From NCBI GenBank assembly GCA_001632435.1, contig KV423924.1:280981-344980 (forward strand): a DNA stretch of 64,000 nucleotides, read 5' to 3'. Below, piece by piece: positions 38,890 to 51,600 of the stretch. Position 1 is the first letter of the stretch. Every line of letters begins with the position of its first letter. Under the pieces are notes generated by a model. That model did no database searches. It was not told where the DNA came from and was given only the letters and a program-made list of their open reading frames with translations. The DNA is from Calocera cornea HHB12733. Taxonomy: Eukaryota; Basidiomycota; Dacrymycetes; Dacrymycetales; Dacrymycetaceae. The position numbers were made by a program, and so were the translations under genes.

Positions 38890-39024
38890 CAATGATAACG
38901 TTGAATGGTGAAGTGCGACAGCTCTGGTACAACGTCGTGTGAAGCGAGCACCATGGCGAACGCGCCGAACGCTACACCAATGCGAGACAAGAGAGCACCG
39001 AGAACCGGGAACGCTATCATTGAA
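38890..39024 (-). pseudogene. Possible MFS transporter remnant at gap edge
   Basis: A minus-strand stretch contains RIGVAFGAFAMV, which recalls the R-M/I-G-V-A-F helix late in SLC16-like MFS proteins. It is cut by the N run and followed by non-coding sequence. Could be chance; low confidence. Confidence 0.2.
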
Positions 39025-39124
39025 NNNNNNNNNNNNNNNNNNNNNNNNNNNNNNNNNNNNNNNNNNNNNNNNNNNNNNNNNNNNNNNNNNNNNNNNNNNN
39101 NNNNNNNNNNNNNNNNNNNNNNNN
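39025..39124. other. Assembly gap (100 N)
   Basis: One hundred consecutive N. The true size and content are unknown, so flanking order may be wrong. Confidence 0.99.
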
Positions 39125-39840
39125 GGCGATGAGGGAATGCGGATAGAGCGTTGGCATCGTTGTCGGAGTGCGTCAGGTGAGGCGGTCTACAGAGTATGAA
39201 TGAGATGATGACCACCGTCCCGAACCAGCGGTCCAATCGGGAAGCCTGCCAGAAGAGCACGTAAAAGCAGCGGGAACCGTTATCAGGCAGAAGAGAAAAG
39301 AAACCAGGATCTTCGGATCCCTGTTTCTTCACTCTCCCATGGGCCTTGGGCAGCTTGGTTACCCATGGGTGATGTGCAAAGGTGGGCACCCTTTATGCGC
39401 TGCAAGCCGGGAACCTGTCAGAACCGTCACCGAGTGCTGACTGAGCTGCTGACTGACCCAGAGCTGATATCGGTCATCTGAGTGAATAGGCTTGCAAAAA
39501 CAGCCATGTGCACCTGCTTCTCTCCAAGCTCTCGGTTTCCTTTCACCTTTGTTGGACACAAAACCAGTGCGCCACCGGCCCTTGTTGGCCTTCCCTCTCG
39601 GATGAAAACCCTGACCCATACAATTTTTGGTAACCTGACTTGACCATCCATATGGACGCTGTTGCTTCTTCCGGAAAGCCAAGGCCGGCTGACACAAGTG
39701 GGATGACACAAGGGAGACTGGGAGGAGCGGTCCCCACAGGTATAAAACCCAGCCTGTTTGCACTGAATTTACCTCAAACAACCGTCTTCCCCTATCTCTC
39801 CCCCCCTCCGAACCCTCCCTCCCCCCGTCCCTCCCCCCCT
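39125..39840. other. Unassigned sequence with TATA-like box
   Basis: No supported gene. A TATAAAA box at about 39741-39747 is followed by a pyrimidine-rich tract. Together with the repeats after it, this could be the regulatory part of a retroelement, but no terminal repeat or reverse transcriptase was seen. Confidence 0.3.
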
Positions 39841-40310
39841 TCCACCTTTTGCCTGCCGCGTGGCGCGGAGGTCATTGCTTCGACGCCGCCCTTGCTTGCC
39901 GGTCAGCGTAGACGTCTCTTTGCACTTCAACCCTGACCCGACCCCGGCATCCCTACCCCGCCCCCCAGCTTTTGCCCGCCGTTTGGCGCGGAGGTCTCAC
40001 TGTACTTCAACCCCGATTACCTCCCCCGTGCCACCTTTTGTCCGCCGGTTGGCGCAGAGGTCCTTTGGATCGACGCCCCCTTGCTTACCCGTTGGCGTAG
40101 ACGCCCCTCTGTGCTTCAACCCCGACCCTTCCTCCCCCCCGGCCCACCTTTTGCCGGCCAGTTGGCGCCGAGGTGTCTCCCTGACTTCCCCAGGTTGCCC
40201 GTTGGCATTGGAGGTCTTCTCGGCGACATCCCCCTCTTTGCCCGTTGGCATGGTGGTCTTCTCGGCCACATCCCCCTCTCTGCCCGTTGGCACCGTGGTC
40301 TGGCTCGACC
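39841..40310. repeat. Nested, diverged tandem repeats (TTGGC-GAGGTC units)
   Basis: Four longer units begin near 39842, 39968, 40031 and 40143 with CCACCTTTTGCC-like (or AGCTTTTGCC) then GTTGGCGC and GAGGTC. These pass into short units starting TGCCCGTTGGCA at 40196, 40239 and 40281 (period 42-43 bp). Spacing of long units is irregular (63-126 bp). Confidence 0.7.
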
Positions 40311-41878
40311 GTCCTGCCCCCTGCGCGGCCCGTGGGGGCGCCCACTCTATGGATACAGTCGTTAAGTACGTCCTTCTCTCCTCCCCCTCCTTACAATTGC
40401 TGATTTTCGTACAGACTAAAGGGCCGCCAGCCCCCCAGAGTGTCCCTCCCGAGCCGCCCGGGGAGGCGACGGTGGGAGTGGGGCTCGAGCCCCCGCCCCA
40501 CAGCTCGCAATCGGGCGGCACCTCCAAGTGCCACTCCTGCGCCGCCCGGGGAGTGGTAGCCGGAGCGGGAACTCATCCCCCCGCCCGGCAAGCTTCACAA
40601 CGGGCGGAGCACTTTCTCCCTGACCCCGTGCAATTGCACGGGGGTGAAACCCAAGTCCCTTCGGGGCATTTCCCCTGCTCCCCAGTCAGGGCTGGGCGAG
40701 CAGGGGCTTTTCAGATACGTCCCTTTTTCCTTCGTTCTACTTGACATCCTTACTGAAACCTCGTAGCGTCGAACTTGTCTCGCGCGAGCCTGTTGCGGCG
40801 GTGATGACCCCCACCTCTTTCAGTTACCGCTGCGCGCAAACACGCCCCGTCGTCTCCACTCTCCAGGTGAGTGCTCGCTTGTGAATTACCTATTCGTCTA
40901 GGCAGCTAGTTGCATAGTTGTCGTGAGCGTAATGAAGCCGTTCAGAACATGATATGTGCAGGCGATCGTCCCGACTGTCGCCCAAGTCGTCAACTGCACC
41001 GACAGCACCGGTGGGGCCGAGCCCGACATCCGCTGGCTGCTGGACGACGCGTTGGTGGCTGCCCCCCGCTCGCTGTCGACGTGTTGGTCCCGCGATGAAA
41101 GGTGCGTCTCGGGGCGATCAACTACGAACGACTGTTTTGCGAACGGCACCATTCCTGACCTCGGGCGGCCCTCTACATAATGCGCCCTGAGTGCCCAGCG
41201 CGCATATCATGATACAGTACTTATAGAACGTCTAGGCACTACTGCTGCGTCGAGGCGTTTCAGGTCGCTAGTCAGCAATATGGTATGTTGTACTATACCT
41301 CCACATGCCCCGCACTGGAGAACAAAAGGACAATACATGAGATGTGCGCAGCCAGGCCCCGATGCAATTTAGCTTGATCCCGCCCACCGAGCCATAGCCG
41401 GTGACGGGTGACGCGCCTGTCACGGTAATCGCCTCGCGCCCCCGAGCCCCGCGACGGTCGTCGTCCCCGGCGATGCCCCTGTCCTCATACATTGGATTGC
41501 AATCTGGCGCCAAACATGTCTCGCCGACGCGCTCACCTCACTGTATGCATGTCCCCTCCCCTCCGCCTAGCAACAGGCTGAGCCGTGGGCCGTTCCGGGC
41601 GCGGGCGACCCTCTTCCGCCCAGTTCTGGGGCTGGACGGGAGCGCGCTCAAGGAGGCGCAGGGGCTACCGTACGCGACCGTCCCGACGCCAAGGCACTGG
41701 GGCCTGAGGCTCGAGGCTTCAATTCCTGATCACGCTCCGATCCTCGGGGCGCGCTCGCCTCTCATCGAGCCAGCGGACACCGTCCCTCCTTCATCCCTCC
41801 TCTTCCTACCTGCTGCCCGGTCATCCCCTCGCCCCGGCCTGCGCGATACTCGGCAGTGAGGCACAGTTGCGGAGGCGT
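40311..41878. other. Unresolved region, possible unrecognised exons
   Basis: Exon-like + strand fragments occur at about 40765-40863 and 40960-41180 (containing AQVVNCTD and PDIRWLLDDALV), and a Pro-rich frame at 41401-41859. Splice-like sites are present but no family was recognised and no continuous gene model holds. They may be remnants of a decayed gene. Confidence 0.3.
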
Positions 41879-42741
41879 ATGGCCCCCACCCCGCCATATC
41901 CATTCGCACCACGCCTCGGCTGCCCGTTGTGCACCATCGTCGCCTGCGCCCGGCACTCGGACTCCTCTCCAGGTCCTTCACCCTCCCATCCAGCCTCGAA
42001 CGAACCCAGTAGATCGAGCTCAGCCGGCGCAGGAGAACTGCTGTGGACTACACCCGGTGGTGGGGAGGTCGTGTACCACGACGATGAAGTGACGGCCTAT
42101 ATAGAGCGGAAGGAGCCCGTGAGCAGCCGGGGTCATCTCGTGATCGTCTTCAAGTGCGCCTTTTCCCACTCCCCCGTATCCAACGCCACAAACTAACCAC
42201 CCTAGCAGTGCACACATCCCCTCCCTCTACTCCCTCACACCCTCCATCATCCCCCTCCTCCAGCGACTTCTCTCCCTTGCCCCAGCCCTCCTCGAAGAAC
42301 ACTTTCCCCGCTCGCACCCCTCCTCTCCAGAGCCAGAAGTACAAGTAGGGTTCATCACCCCTCCCCTGTGGGACCCTAAGCTGCCAGTGCGCGACCACCT
42401 GCACGCGCACGCCTACCTCGGTTCGGCCGACCGGGTGGGATGGCTGGGGATGCGAGCACTCGCGCACAGCGCAGTGGGCTGGTATTCTGTCGATGATCTG
42501 ATAGCGGAGATCCGGTGCGTTCCCCCTTTTCCGTCTTTACAGCGGCAAGGCGCTGACGAGCCGTAGGGAGGCGACGAGCAATAACCGGATCCGGAGCGGA
42601 GGTGGCAAGAGGGTCATCGGGGAGGTGCCAGGGGCGGGAGTGAGGAGGGGCCTGCCGGATGGGCGAGAACTTGTGGATCACCCCAGTGGTGGGCTGCTGC
42701 AGAAGGATGGGGAAAGTAGGAGTTCGGGGCAGGAAGGGTGA
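41879..42741 (+). CDS. HIT-domain (histidine-triad) protein
   Basis: About 251 residues from three exons (introns 42154-42208 and 42515-42566). N-terminal CPLCTIV is the usual Cys-x2-Cys opening of HIT/HINT-like proteins, followed by VVYHDDEVTAYIERKEP and GHLVIVFNAHIPSLYSL. The triad-like HLHAHAYLG lies after WDPKLPVRD: H-x-H-x-H, lacking the classical trailing H-x-x. Then GWYSVDDLIAEIR and a Gly/Arg-rich tail ending SSGQEG. Expected activity is nucleotidyl/phosphoramidase hydrolysis on a nucleotide substrate. Start is the ATG just before PTPPYPF; the frame is open a little further upstream with no better ATG. The order of conserved blocks supports the HIT call; subgroup (Hnt3/aprataxin-like or Hint-3-like) is uncertain. 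Confidence 0.75.
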
Positions 42742-43344
42742 GCTTTCGCCTAGGCAGCTGGGCTTTGGGATAAGCAAGGACTTGGTCGAGGTCATGATTC
42801 ACGACATTTACAACTTTAGTGATTTCCGGGCATGAGAGCATACGGTACCCTCCAATGCACCGATTATCACCCTTTGCAACACGACCGAAATCACCGAAAA
42901 GTGCCACAACAACGCTCCTGCTGAGGGCGTCGCTAGGCAGAAGTGGTGACGTACCGCCGCTTAGTCATCCCCCGCAAAACCCCGGTTTCACACCAAGGAG
43001 TCTCCTTGCAGCTTCGCTGAGTCCCAGCAAGCGCCCACAACCCCACGAGCGCCTCTTGCCTAATCCGGCGCAGGGCGCGTCCTAAACTAAACGTGCGCCG
43101 GCGCGCTGCTTAAACCGCGTTTTGCCCTTTTCTGCTCTGTCTCTGATTGCCAAGCTTGCCTGGGAGCCAGGGCGTCAGGACTGGAAGATGCTCGGCATCA
43201 GTTGGATGGCCCCATGCGGCGATCAGCACCTCTCCCGGGCGATCCTTAAGATCTACAGGTTTGCGGGCAGGGCTCGCCCCGTGTTCCTCCTCTCTCTTCT
43301 ATACCAGCCCACCATACCCCCAAGTGACAAGTGACAGCCCCAGC
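42742..43344. other. Intergenic, upstream of first Ppo gene
   Basis: About 0.6 kb, no supported gene. Presumed promoter and leader of the dioxygenase starting at 43345. Confidence 0.45.
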
Positions 43345-46300
43345 ATGTCCGCGCTCCTCACCGCGGTCACCCGCGCGTCCAACCAGCTCGCCGCCTCCCT
43401 CTCCCCAGTGGACACCGACGGCGGCACGCTGACCGCCCCTCCCGGCCTGCTCTCAAAGAGCATCACCGACCTGGACGGTGCGCTCAAGACGGGCAGTGCG
43501 CTGAGTCCCTCGGACGTCCATGGCGCGATTGACGCGGTCAAGAACCTCAATGGGAACGGCATTGACGATAGGCTGTTTATGGTATTCACTGCTTTCGTCG
43601 CGTTGGTCGGGGAGAAGCTGAATATATGCGCCCCTTATGGTAGCTGGAGAAGGTGCTGACACTGATGGCGCGCATGCCGGCCGACAGCGAGGTGAACCAG
43701 AAGATGCAGGCGTTCTTCATTGCCGGGCGTGAGTCCTCCTCTCCGAAACCCGGACACAGCTGAGCCAGGCATGGCCGCATATACTGTACGCAGTGTACAA
43801 AGACCTGCCGCACCCGCCTTCCGCGTACCTGGCACCCTTCCCCACCTCGCCGCCGGACGAGCAGCCCAAGCGCTCCTACAACTACCGCAGCACGAACGGG
43901 GACCACTACAACCCGGCCTTCCCGAACCTGGGCCGTGCGGGTACGCCCTACTCCCGCTCGGTCCCCTCAGCGTCTACGTTCCCTCCCTCGGCGCTCCCCG
44001 ACCCCGGGCTCGTGTTCGACCTCCTGCTCTCGCGCCCCGCGGGAACGTTCAACGCGCACCCCGGCGGGCTCAGCAGCTTGTTCTTCGCCATGGCCAATCT
44101 GATCATCCACACTGTGTTTGACACCAATAGGGAGAACTGGGGCATCAACGATACGAGCAGCTATGTTGATCTTACGCCCTTGTATGGGAACACCGTGAGC
44201 AAGACGAATGCGCCTCCTGAGGCACTCCGTCGTTTGGACGGCACGGGCAGGCTGCATGAGGACGTATTCGGTGATGGAAGGCTGCTGTTCATGCCCCCTG
44301 CTACTGCGGTCTTGCTTGTTCTCCTCTGCCGCAACCACAACGTGAGTTGATGATAACGGCGCTTCCTCTATCTGACATACTGATATGATATATGATAATC
44401 AGTTCATCGCTGAGAAGATCCTGAACATCAACGAGCGCGGCGCTTATCAGAACCCACCTTCGTCTGATGAGGCGGTCCGCCGCGCGCAAGACGACGAGAT
44501 CTACGAGCGCGCCAGGCTCGTCAACTGCGGCTTCTTTGCTAAGATCGTGCTGTATGATTATGTCGGAGGCATCTTGGGCTTGACCAGAGACGGCAGCTCT
44601 TTCCGCTTGAACCTTCCTGAGGTAGGCGACTAGGTATCGGCTTGAAATCGTGGCTCACCTTCCACAGGCTATCCGCGATGACAACCACGAGATCGCCCCC
44701 GTGGCGCAGGGCAACCAGATCTCGTGCGAGTTCAACATCCTCTACCGCTGGCACGCGTGTACTTCCGCACCCGACGTCGAATGGATCGACACCGCCTACG
44801 ACGGCATGGTCCCTGGCAAGCATTTGAAAGACCTGACCGTCGAGGAGTTTACGCAGGCTGCGGCCAAGTTTCTGCGCCCGAATGATCCTGACCCGAAGAA
44901 GTGGGAGTTTGGCGGGCTCAAGCGCGACCCCATCACGCTGCGGTTTGATGATGCCCAGCTGGCTACGATCATTAAGAACGCGACGGAGTCGCCGGCGCAT
45001 GCATTTGGGGCGAGGCAGACGCCCGATGCGCTTAGAGTCGTTGAGATTATGGCGATTCAACAGGGGCGGACGTGGGGCTGTTGCACACTGAACGAGTTCA
45101 GACATTTCTTCGGTTTGAAGGGTAGGTCGCTGGCTACCTTTCTTGCTCTGGGATCGAGCTCATGCATACAACAGCGTATACTAGCTTCAAGGAGTGGAAT
45201 CCTAACCCTGAGATCTACAACACGGCTCAGGCCCTGTATGGCGATATCAACAACCTTGAGCTTCACGTCGGCTTGCAGGCGGAGGAGTCGAAGGGAGCGA
45301 TGCCCGGTGCCGGTCTCTGCCCTAGTAGGCTCACTTCCCATGATTGAGGCGCATATAGCTGATGTATCTGCAGGCTACACCATGTCCAGGGCTCTTCTCG
45401 CCGATGCCTTCACGCTTGTTCGTTCTGACCCTTACCTGTCCTCCGAATTCAGTCGTAAGCATCATGCACATGCATAGGTAAGGTTTTGTTGACGCCTTCT
45501 TTAGCATACAACTGCACCTCCTGGGGCTTCCAGGATGCTCAGATCGATTCAAATGACGGCTCGTACGGCGGGGGTTTGACCAAGCTTCTACTGCGCAACC
45601 TTCCTGGCCAATACCAGTCTGGCGACGCCTACGTTCACTTCCCCTTCCTTGTGCCGGCCGACGTCAAGAAGTCGATGCACAAGCGCCGCGATCCGGCCAT
45701 ATCCAAGTACAACTGGAGCAAGCCGCTCACGCCTATCGACCCCGGGTCGGGAGTGATGACTCTCAACCTGGTCCCAGCTGACAAGCAGGCGGCGCGGATG
45801 ACGAATATTGTGGGCAAGTACAAGATCAACCGTAAACTGGTAAACGACACACTCGTCGCCCATCTATCGGAGGCTAGTGTGAAGGAAGCATTCGCGGCTA
45901 TCACAAAGACTCTACTTGAGAAGAACTCTGTTGTGAGGCCCGGATTCCACTCAAAGCAGGTGGATGTCGTCCAGTCCGTCATCAACATGGTGCCCGTGTA
46001 CTTCGTGGCCAACCACATTGTAAGTATGGCATCATGATCGTTTACGCTTGAGCTGACTGCAGTACCAGCTGGGCCTTCCTCTGAAGACTGATACCAACCC
46101 CAACGGTGTGTACCGGCCGGAGAAGCTCTACGAGGCATGGGCCAACGTTGGCAAGTGTGTCGCACAGCCGGCTGCCATTGACTGCGGTTACTGATCTTAA
46201 CGCCAGTTACGTTCTTTACGATCATGATGCCCCACATGAGTGGTTCCTGCGTGAGAATGCTACAGGCGCTGCCGACATCGTCAAGACCGAGGTCAGGATG

Positions 46301-47030
46301 AACCTCGAGAGGCTGTCATACGGCATCGTGAGCATCCTCCCGTACTTCATTGTGCAGTCCAATGACAAGGAGCCTAGTTCTCGCTCACCGGCCTGTTTGA
46401 CACCATCGGTGATATCTTCTCGTCTAAGACAAATCACAGCGACGCTTTCCTCACCCAACTCCTGACTGCCGGCAAGCAGGAAAATATGACCATCCCCGAC
46501 ATCACTGCTTCCCTGTTTGCTGTTGTGATCCCCTCCGTGCCTCAATACTCGGCCGTTGTCACCCAGCTCGTCGACTTCTATCTGAGAAAGGAGAAGGAGG
46601 ACAAGAAGATCGACCTTATGCAGATGTCTGCTGCCGGGCCCGCCATGGACTCCCAGATCGCTTTCTACGTCAAGAGTGCTATCCGTGAGTAGCTGTTTCG
46701 CACGACGCATACACACTATCTCATTGGCTCCTTGCAGACTCAATCCCTACGTTAACCCCAGCGGTTGCTAATGCCATTAACGGCAAGGCCGCTGCGGGCT
46801 CCGTCAAGCGCGTCGAGGGACTGATGCTCGAGAAGATCTTCGACAAGACCTCGCCCATCGTCCTTCGGCAGATCTTCACTCTGAGGAACCTGCGCAGGGC
46901 GCCTGGCACGTCCGGGGTACTGCCCATGTTCACCCAGACTATCAGGGACCAGCCACAGACCTGGTTCATTGACAACCTGAGCAACCTGAGCCCGTGGCCG
47001 ACTGGCCTCATGATTCAGTATGATGCGTAA
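43345..47030 (+). CDS. Ppo-type fatty-acid dioxygenase / diol-synthase-like, copy 1
   Basis: Fungal psi-factor-producing oxygenase family: an N-terminal heme peroxidase/dioxygenase domain oxidises unsaturated fatty acids to hydroperoxides and a C-terminal P450-like domain usually isomerises them. Seen here: KDLPHPPSAYLAPF, NGDHYNPAFPNLGRAG, the IINDTSSYVDLTPLYG-like block, the distal region VLLCRNHNFIAEKIL, and YRWH at about 44745, which carries the catalytic Tyr and proximal His of this superfamily. About ten introns of 45-62 nt (first 43582-43643). The P450-like part keeps LRNLRRAPG and a WPTGLMIQYDA end, but only about 40 residues link the two where the heme-Cys loop normally sits, and the aligned position reads SVKRVEG, with no Cys. 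Probably a dioxygenase with an impaired second step. Confidence 0.9.
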
Positions 47031-47323
47031 ATCGTCGATCCGCAATGAAGACAAAAAAGGCAGGACAGAGACTGTAATTGTTACACACGCCATGAGAATG
47101 ATGATACTGGTTGTGCACATGCCTCAAAATGCACTCACCAGCGCTTTCCGCATCATCCCTCCTTGCTCGCAACTCACCCGAGGCGGCAGCAAGGTCTCGC
47201 CATTCGCATGTGACGTAACCAGGCTTAGTAAGCCGATCGTTCGTTACCCAGGAGGACCCTTGCCTCCTCCCCTCCAGCTCTTTCTCGCTAAGCCGTCTAC
47301 CAGTCCCTTCCCTTTCACTTCCA

Positions 47324-48508
47324 ATGTCCCGACCTTCCACGCCCCCATTGCGAGTACCCAGCAATGCCCCAATAGGAGCACCTGTCACCCCACCACCTCG
47401 CCCGGGCGTGACAGAGCGCAACGTCGGCCTCACGCCCGAGCAAGTGCGGCAGGTGGAGATCAATCGGCTCAAAGGTGTGCCCCTTCTCAGTCACTTGCAA
47501 TCGTGCATGCTGACAAGTGGACAGCGAAGGCACGATTGAAAGAGACTGAGCGCAGGCAACAGGAGGCGGGGCCCTCGGTCCAGAGCAACGCGAATGGCAA
47601 GCGGCCCCTGACGGTCACTCCGTGGAACTCGACCTCCCCGACGGTCCCATCGAAGTTCCAGCCGGCTCCCGGCGCTCAGAAGCCCGATGCGCCTCTGCCT
47701 CGTGACTCGTGGCTCGGCACGTACTACGAGTATGACCTGTCAAAGATGGTCAATACCAAGGGTGGGTTCTTGACGGAGCAGGAGAAGGGGGACGCCGAGC
47801 GGCAGCAGGAGATGAGGCGGAAGGAGCTGGAGAGGGAGAGGGAGAGGATGAAACAGAACTTTGATCCTCGTATGTGCACCCCTTCACACTAGAGCGATGA
47901 CAAGGGTCTGACTATGTGTGGCAGCGGTGTTCATGGATGCCAGCATGAACCCGCGGTGCGAGCAGTGCGGGACGATCGACATTGATCACCAGTTCAACAA
48001 GGTCTACGGCGTGTGCGTATGCGCGCAGTGCAAGGACAAGTTCCCCGAGCAGTACAGTCTTCTCACCAAGACCGAGTGTAAAACCGTACGTTTTTGTCTT
48101 GTTACGCTTAATGCGGGCGGGTGACTTATCGTGGTGCAGGATTATCTCCTAACGGACTCGGAGCTGCGGGACGAGCAGGCGATGCCCCATCTGCTCAAGG
48201 CGAACCCGCACAGTGCGACGTACAACAATATGATGCTCTTCCTGCGCAAGCAGGTCGAGACGTTCGCGTGGCAGAAGTGGGGCGGACCGGACGGGCTGGA
48301 CGCGGAGTGGGAGCGCAGGGAGCTGGGGAAGAAGTCGAAGCGGGGGAAGAAGTTTGAGGAGAAGCTGAGGGAGCTGAGGAAGAGGACAAGAGGGAACGTA
48401 TGGCAGAAGCGGAAGGATGAGGAGCATAAGCATGTGTTTGGACCGGTTGTGGAGGGGGAGCAGAGGTGTGAGCAGTGTGGGTTCAAGATTGAAGTTGAGG
48501 TATTTTGA
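47324..48508 (+). CDS. rad14: DNA repair protein Rad14/XPA
   Basis: Damage-recognition scaffold of nucleotide excision repair. Four exons (introns 47475-47524, about 47871-47923, about 48086-48138). The N-terminus is short and basic, with PRPGVTERN and [15 protein letters not shown]. The hallmark follows: zinc finger [13 protein letters not shown]...CAQCKDKF (C-x2-C-x17-C-x2-C) and then [22 protein letters not shown], the XPA core. The C-terminal [18 protein letters not shown] and WERRELGK match the DNA-binding half, followed by a Lys/Arg-rich tail and a second Cys pair [13 protein letters not shown] at the extreme C-terminus. It sits between the two dioxygenases with both 3' ends facing it. 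Confidence 0.93.
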
Positions 48509-48687
48509 GTCATCCTGTCTGGATCAGTTCAGACAGCACATCCCTCTTTACCTGTGTTGTATTTCCCCAAGTGTAAGCAGAAAGAGTGCACACCATATCA
48601 TTGTGTATCATAATTATCATTTGCACGAGCACTGGAATAACTGCATCATTTGCGGATTCCATTTTGTCATCATTGCGGATCGACGAT

Positions 48688-51600
48688 CTACGCATCATAT
48701 TGAAGCATAAGCCCAGTTGGCCACGGGCTCAGGTTGCTCTTGTTGTCGATGAACCATGTTTGGGGCTGGTCCCTGATCGTCTGGGTGAACATGGGCAGTA
48801 CCCCGGACGTGCCAGGTGCCCTGCGCAGGTTCCTCAGGTTGAAGATCTGCCGAAGGATGACGGGCGAGGTCTTGTCGAAGATCGTCTCGGTCATCAACCC
48901 CTCGACGCAGCTGACGGAGCTCGCGGCGGCAGCCTTGCCGTTGACGGCGCTAACATCAGCCGGAGTAAGGGCAGGAATCGACTCTGCAAGCAAGGTCTTA
49001 AACATTCTGTCCACATCGTATGGGGAAAGTACTCACGGACTGCATTCTTCGCGTACGCTGCGATCTGGGGGTTCATTGCCGGGCCAGCAGCAGACATCTG
49101 GGTAAGGTCGGCCTTCTTGTTCACTTGCTCCTTGCTCAGGTAGAAGTCGACGAGCTGGGTGACGACAGCCGAGTATTTGGGGACCGAGGGGATCACAACG
49201 GCAAACAAGGAAGCGGCGATGTCAGGGATCGACATGTTCTCCTTCTTGCCTGCAGCCAAGATCTGGGTAAGGAAGGCGTCGCTGTGATTATTCTTTGACG
49301 AGAATATGTCGCCGATCGTGTCAAAGAGCCCTGTGATCGAGAACTAGGTTCACTGTCAGCGGGCTGCAGAGCGAGGTGGGGCATGACACTGACGATACCG
49401 TACGACAGCCTCTCGAGGTTCATCCTGACCTCGGTCTTGACGATGTCCGCAGCACCGGTAGCATTCTCACGCATGAACCACTCATCAGGTGCGTATTGGT
49501 CGTACAGAACATAGCTTAAAAAAGGTCAGCTAGTGCAACCATCGGCGCTTGGATAAGCAACGCACTTTCCAACATTTGCCCACGCCTCGTAGAGCTGCTC
49601 AGGACGGTAGATGCCGTGCGGGTTGTCCACGGTCTTCAGAGGAAGGCCGAGCTGGTGCGGTGTTAGCTCAGGCACACACGATTACTAGGAAGAACATACA
49701 ATGTAGTTAGCCACGAAGTACACAGGCACCATGTTGATGACCGTCTGGACGATGTCGATCTGCTTGGAATGGAAGCCCGGCCGCACGACAGAGTGCTTCT
49801 CAATAAGCGCCTTGGTGATAGCCGTGAACGCCTCCTCGATCTTGGGCTGCGAGAGGTGGGCGACGAGTGCGTCGTTCACCAGCTTCCGGTTGATGTTGAA
49901 TTTTCCCACGATCTTCGTCATCCGCGCCGCCTGCTTGTCCACCGCGATCAGGTTGAGCGTCTTGACGCCTGACGAGGGGTTGACGGGCGCGAGCGGCCTG
50001 CTCCAGACGTACTTGGCGATGGCCGGGTCTCGCCGCTTCTGCATCGCCGTCTTCACGTCGTTCGGAACGAGGAAGGGGAAGTGGACGTAGGCGTCGCCGG
50101 ACTGGTACTGGCCGGGCAGGTTGCGCAGGAGGAGCTTGGTCAGGGGCCCGCCGTAGGAGCCGTCCTCGGGGTTGATCTGGACATCCCCGAAGCCCCAGGC
50201 GGTGCAGTTGTATGCTGGCGGGGTGTGAGCACGCGCCTATGTACGCCATGTGCGAGAGACTTACGAGTGAACTCCGTCGACAGGTAAGGGTCAGAGCGGC
50301 AGAGAACAACAGCATCAGCGAGGATAGCCCGGGACATGGTGTAGCCTGCGGAAACATCAGCTATATGCTCGAGTTCATAAGGGAGGGAGCTGGACGTACT
50401 GGGGCAAAGACCAGCACCGGGCATCGCGCCCTTCGCCTCCTCCGCCTGCATGCCGACGTGCAGCTCGAGGTTGTCAATGGAGCCATACAGCGCCTGGGCG
50501 GCGTTGTAGATCTCCGGGTTCGGGTTCCACTCTTTGAAGCTCGAGTACGCTGGTGTTTTCCCATCAGCTCTCTCTCTGTGCATTGAGAAGTGGAAAGAGC
50601 CCACCCTTCAGGCCGAAGAACTGCCTGAACTCGTTGAGCGTGCAGCAGCCCCACGCGCGCCCCTGCTGGATCGTCATGATCTCCACCACCCTGAGTGCCT
50701 CCGGGATCTGCCTCGCGCCAAACGCATGCGCCGGCGCCTCGGTCGCGTTCTTAATGATCGTAGCCAGCTGGGCATCATCGAACCTCAGGGTGACAGGGTC
50801 GCGCTTGAGTCCGCCAAACTCCCACTTCTTCGGGTCCGGGTCGTTGGGCCGCATGAACTTGCCCGCGGCCTGCGTGAACTCCTCCACGGTCACCTCGTTG
50901 AACGGCTTGCCCGGGATCATCCCGCTGAAGGCGTCGTCGATCCATTTCTCGTCCGGCGCAGAGGTGGAGGCGTGCCACCGGTAGAGGAGGTTGAACTCGC
51001 AGGAGATCTGGTTGCCCTGCCCGACGGGCGCGATCTCGTGGTTGCCGTCGCGGATAGCCTGTACACCTGTGAGCCACTTGTCTTCCGCCATTCGTGAGAC
51101 CCACCTGATCGAGGTTCAACCTGAAGGGACTGCCGTCCCTGGTCAACCCCAGAATGCCTCCCACGTAGTCATAAAGCACGATTCTGGCAAAGAAGCCGCA
51201 GTTGACGAGCCTCGTGCGCTCAAAGATCTCGTCGTCCTGCGCGCGGCGCGCTGCATCGTCAGACGGAGGCGGGTTCTGGAACGTACCGCGCTCGTTGATG
51301 TGCAGGATCTTCTCGGCGATGAACTGATGGTGATCGGATCAGGATGTCTGATAGCGGACATGGATTTATCAGAGACGAGACTCACGTTGTGGTTGCGACA
51401 GAGAAGGACGAGGAGGACCGCGGTGGCAGGGGGCATAAACAGCAGCCTAGCGTCACCGAACACGTCCTCGTGCAGCCTGCCCGTGCCGTCGAACCGCCGG
51501 AGCGCCTCAGGCGGGGCCTTCATCTTGCTCACGCCGTTCCCGTACAGCGGGCTGAGGTCGATATAGCTGCTCGTGTCGTTGATGTTCCAGTCCTTCCGAT

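Noticed and set aside
39125..40760. Solo LTR
   Set aside because: A TATA-like box is present but no terminal TG...CA with flanking duplication and no second copy were found.
40765..41180. Histidine acid phosphatase C-terminus
   Set aside because: PDIRWLLDDALV faintly recalls that family's C-terminal strand, but no RHG or HD motif is nearby, so it is left unassigned.
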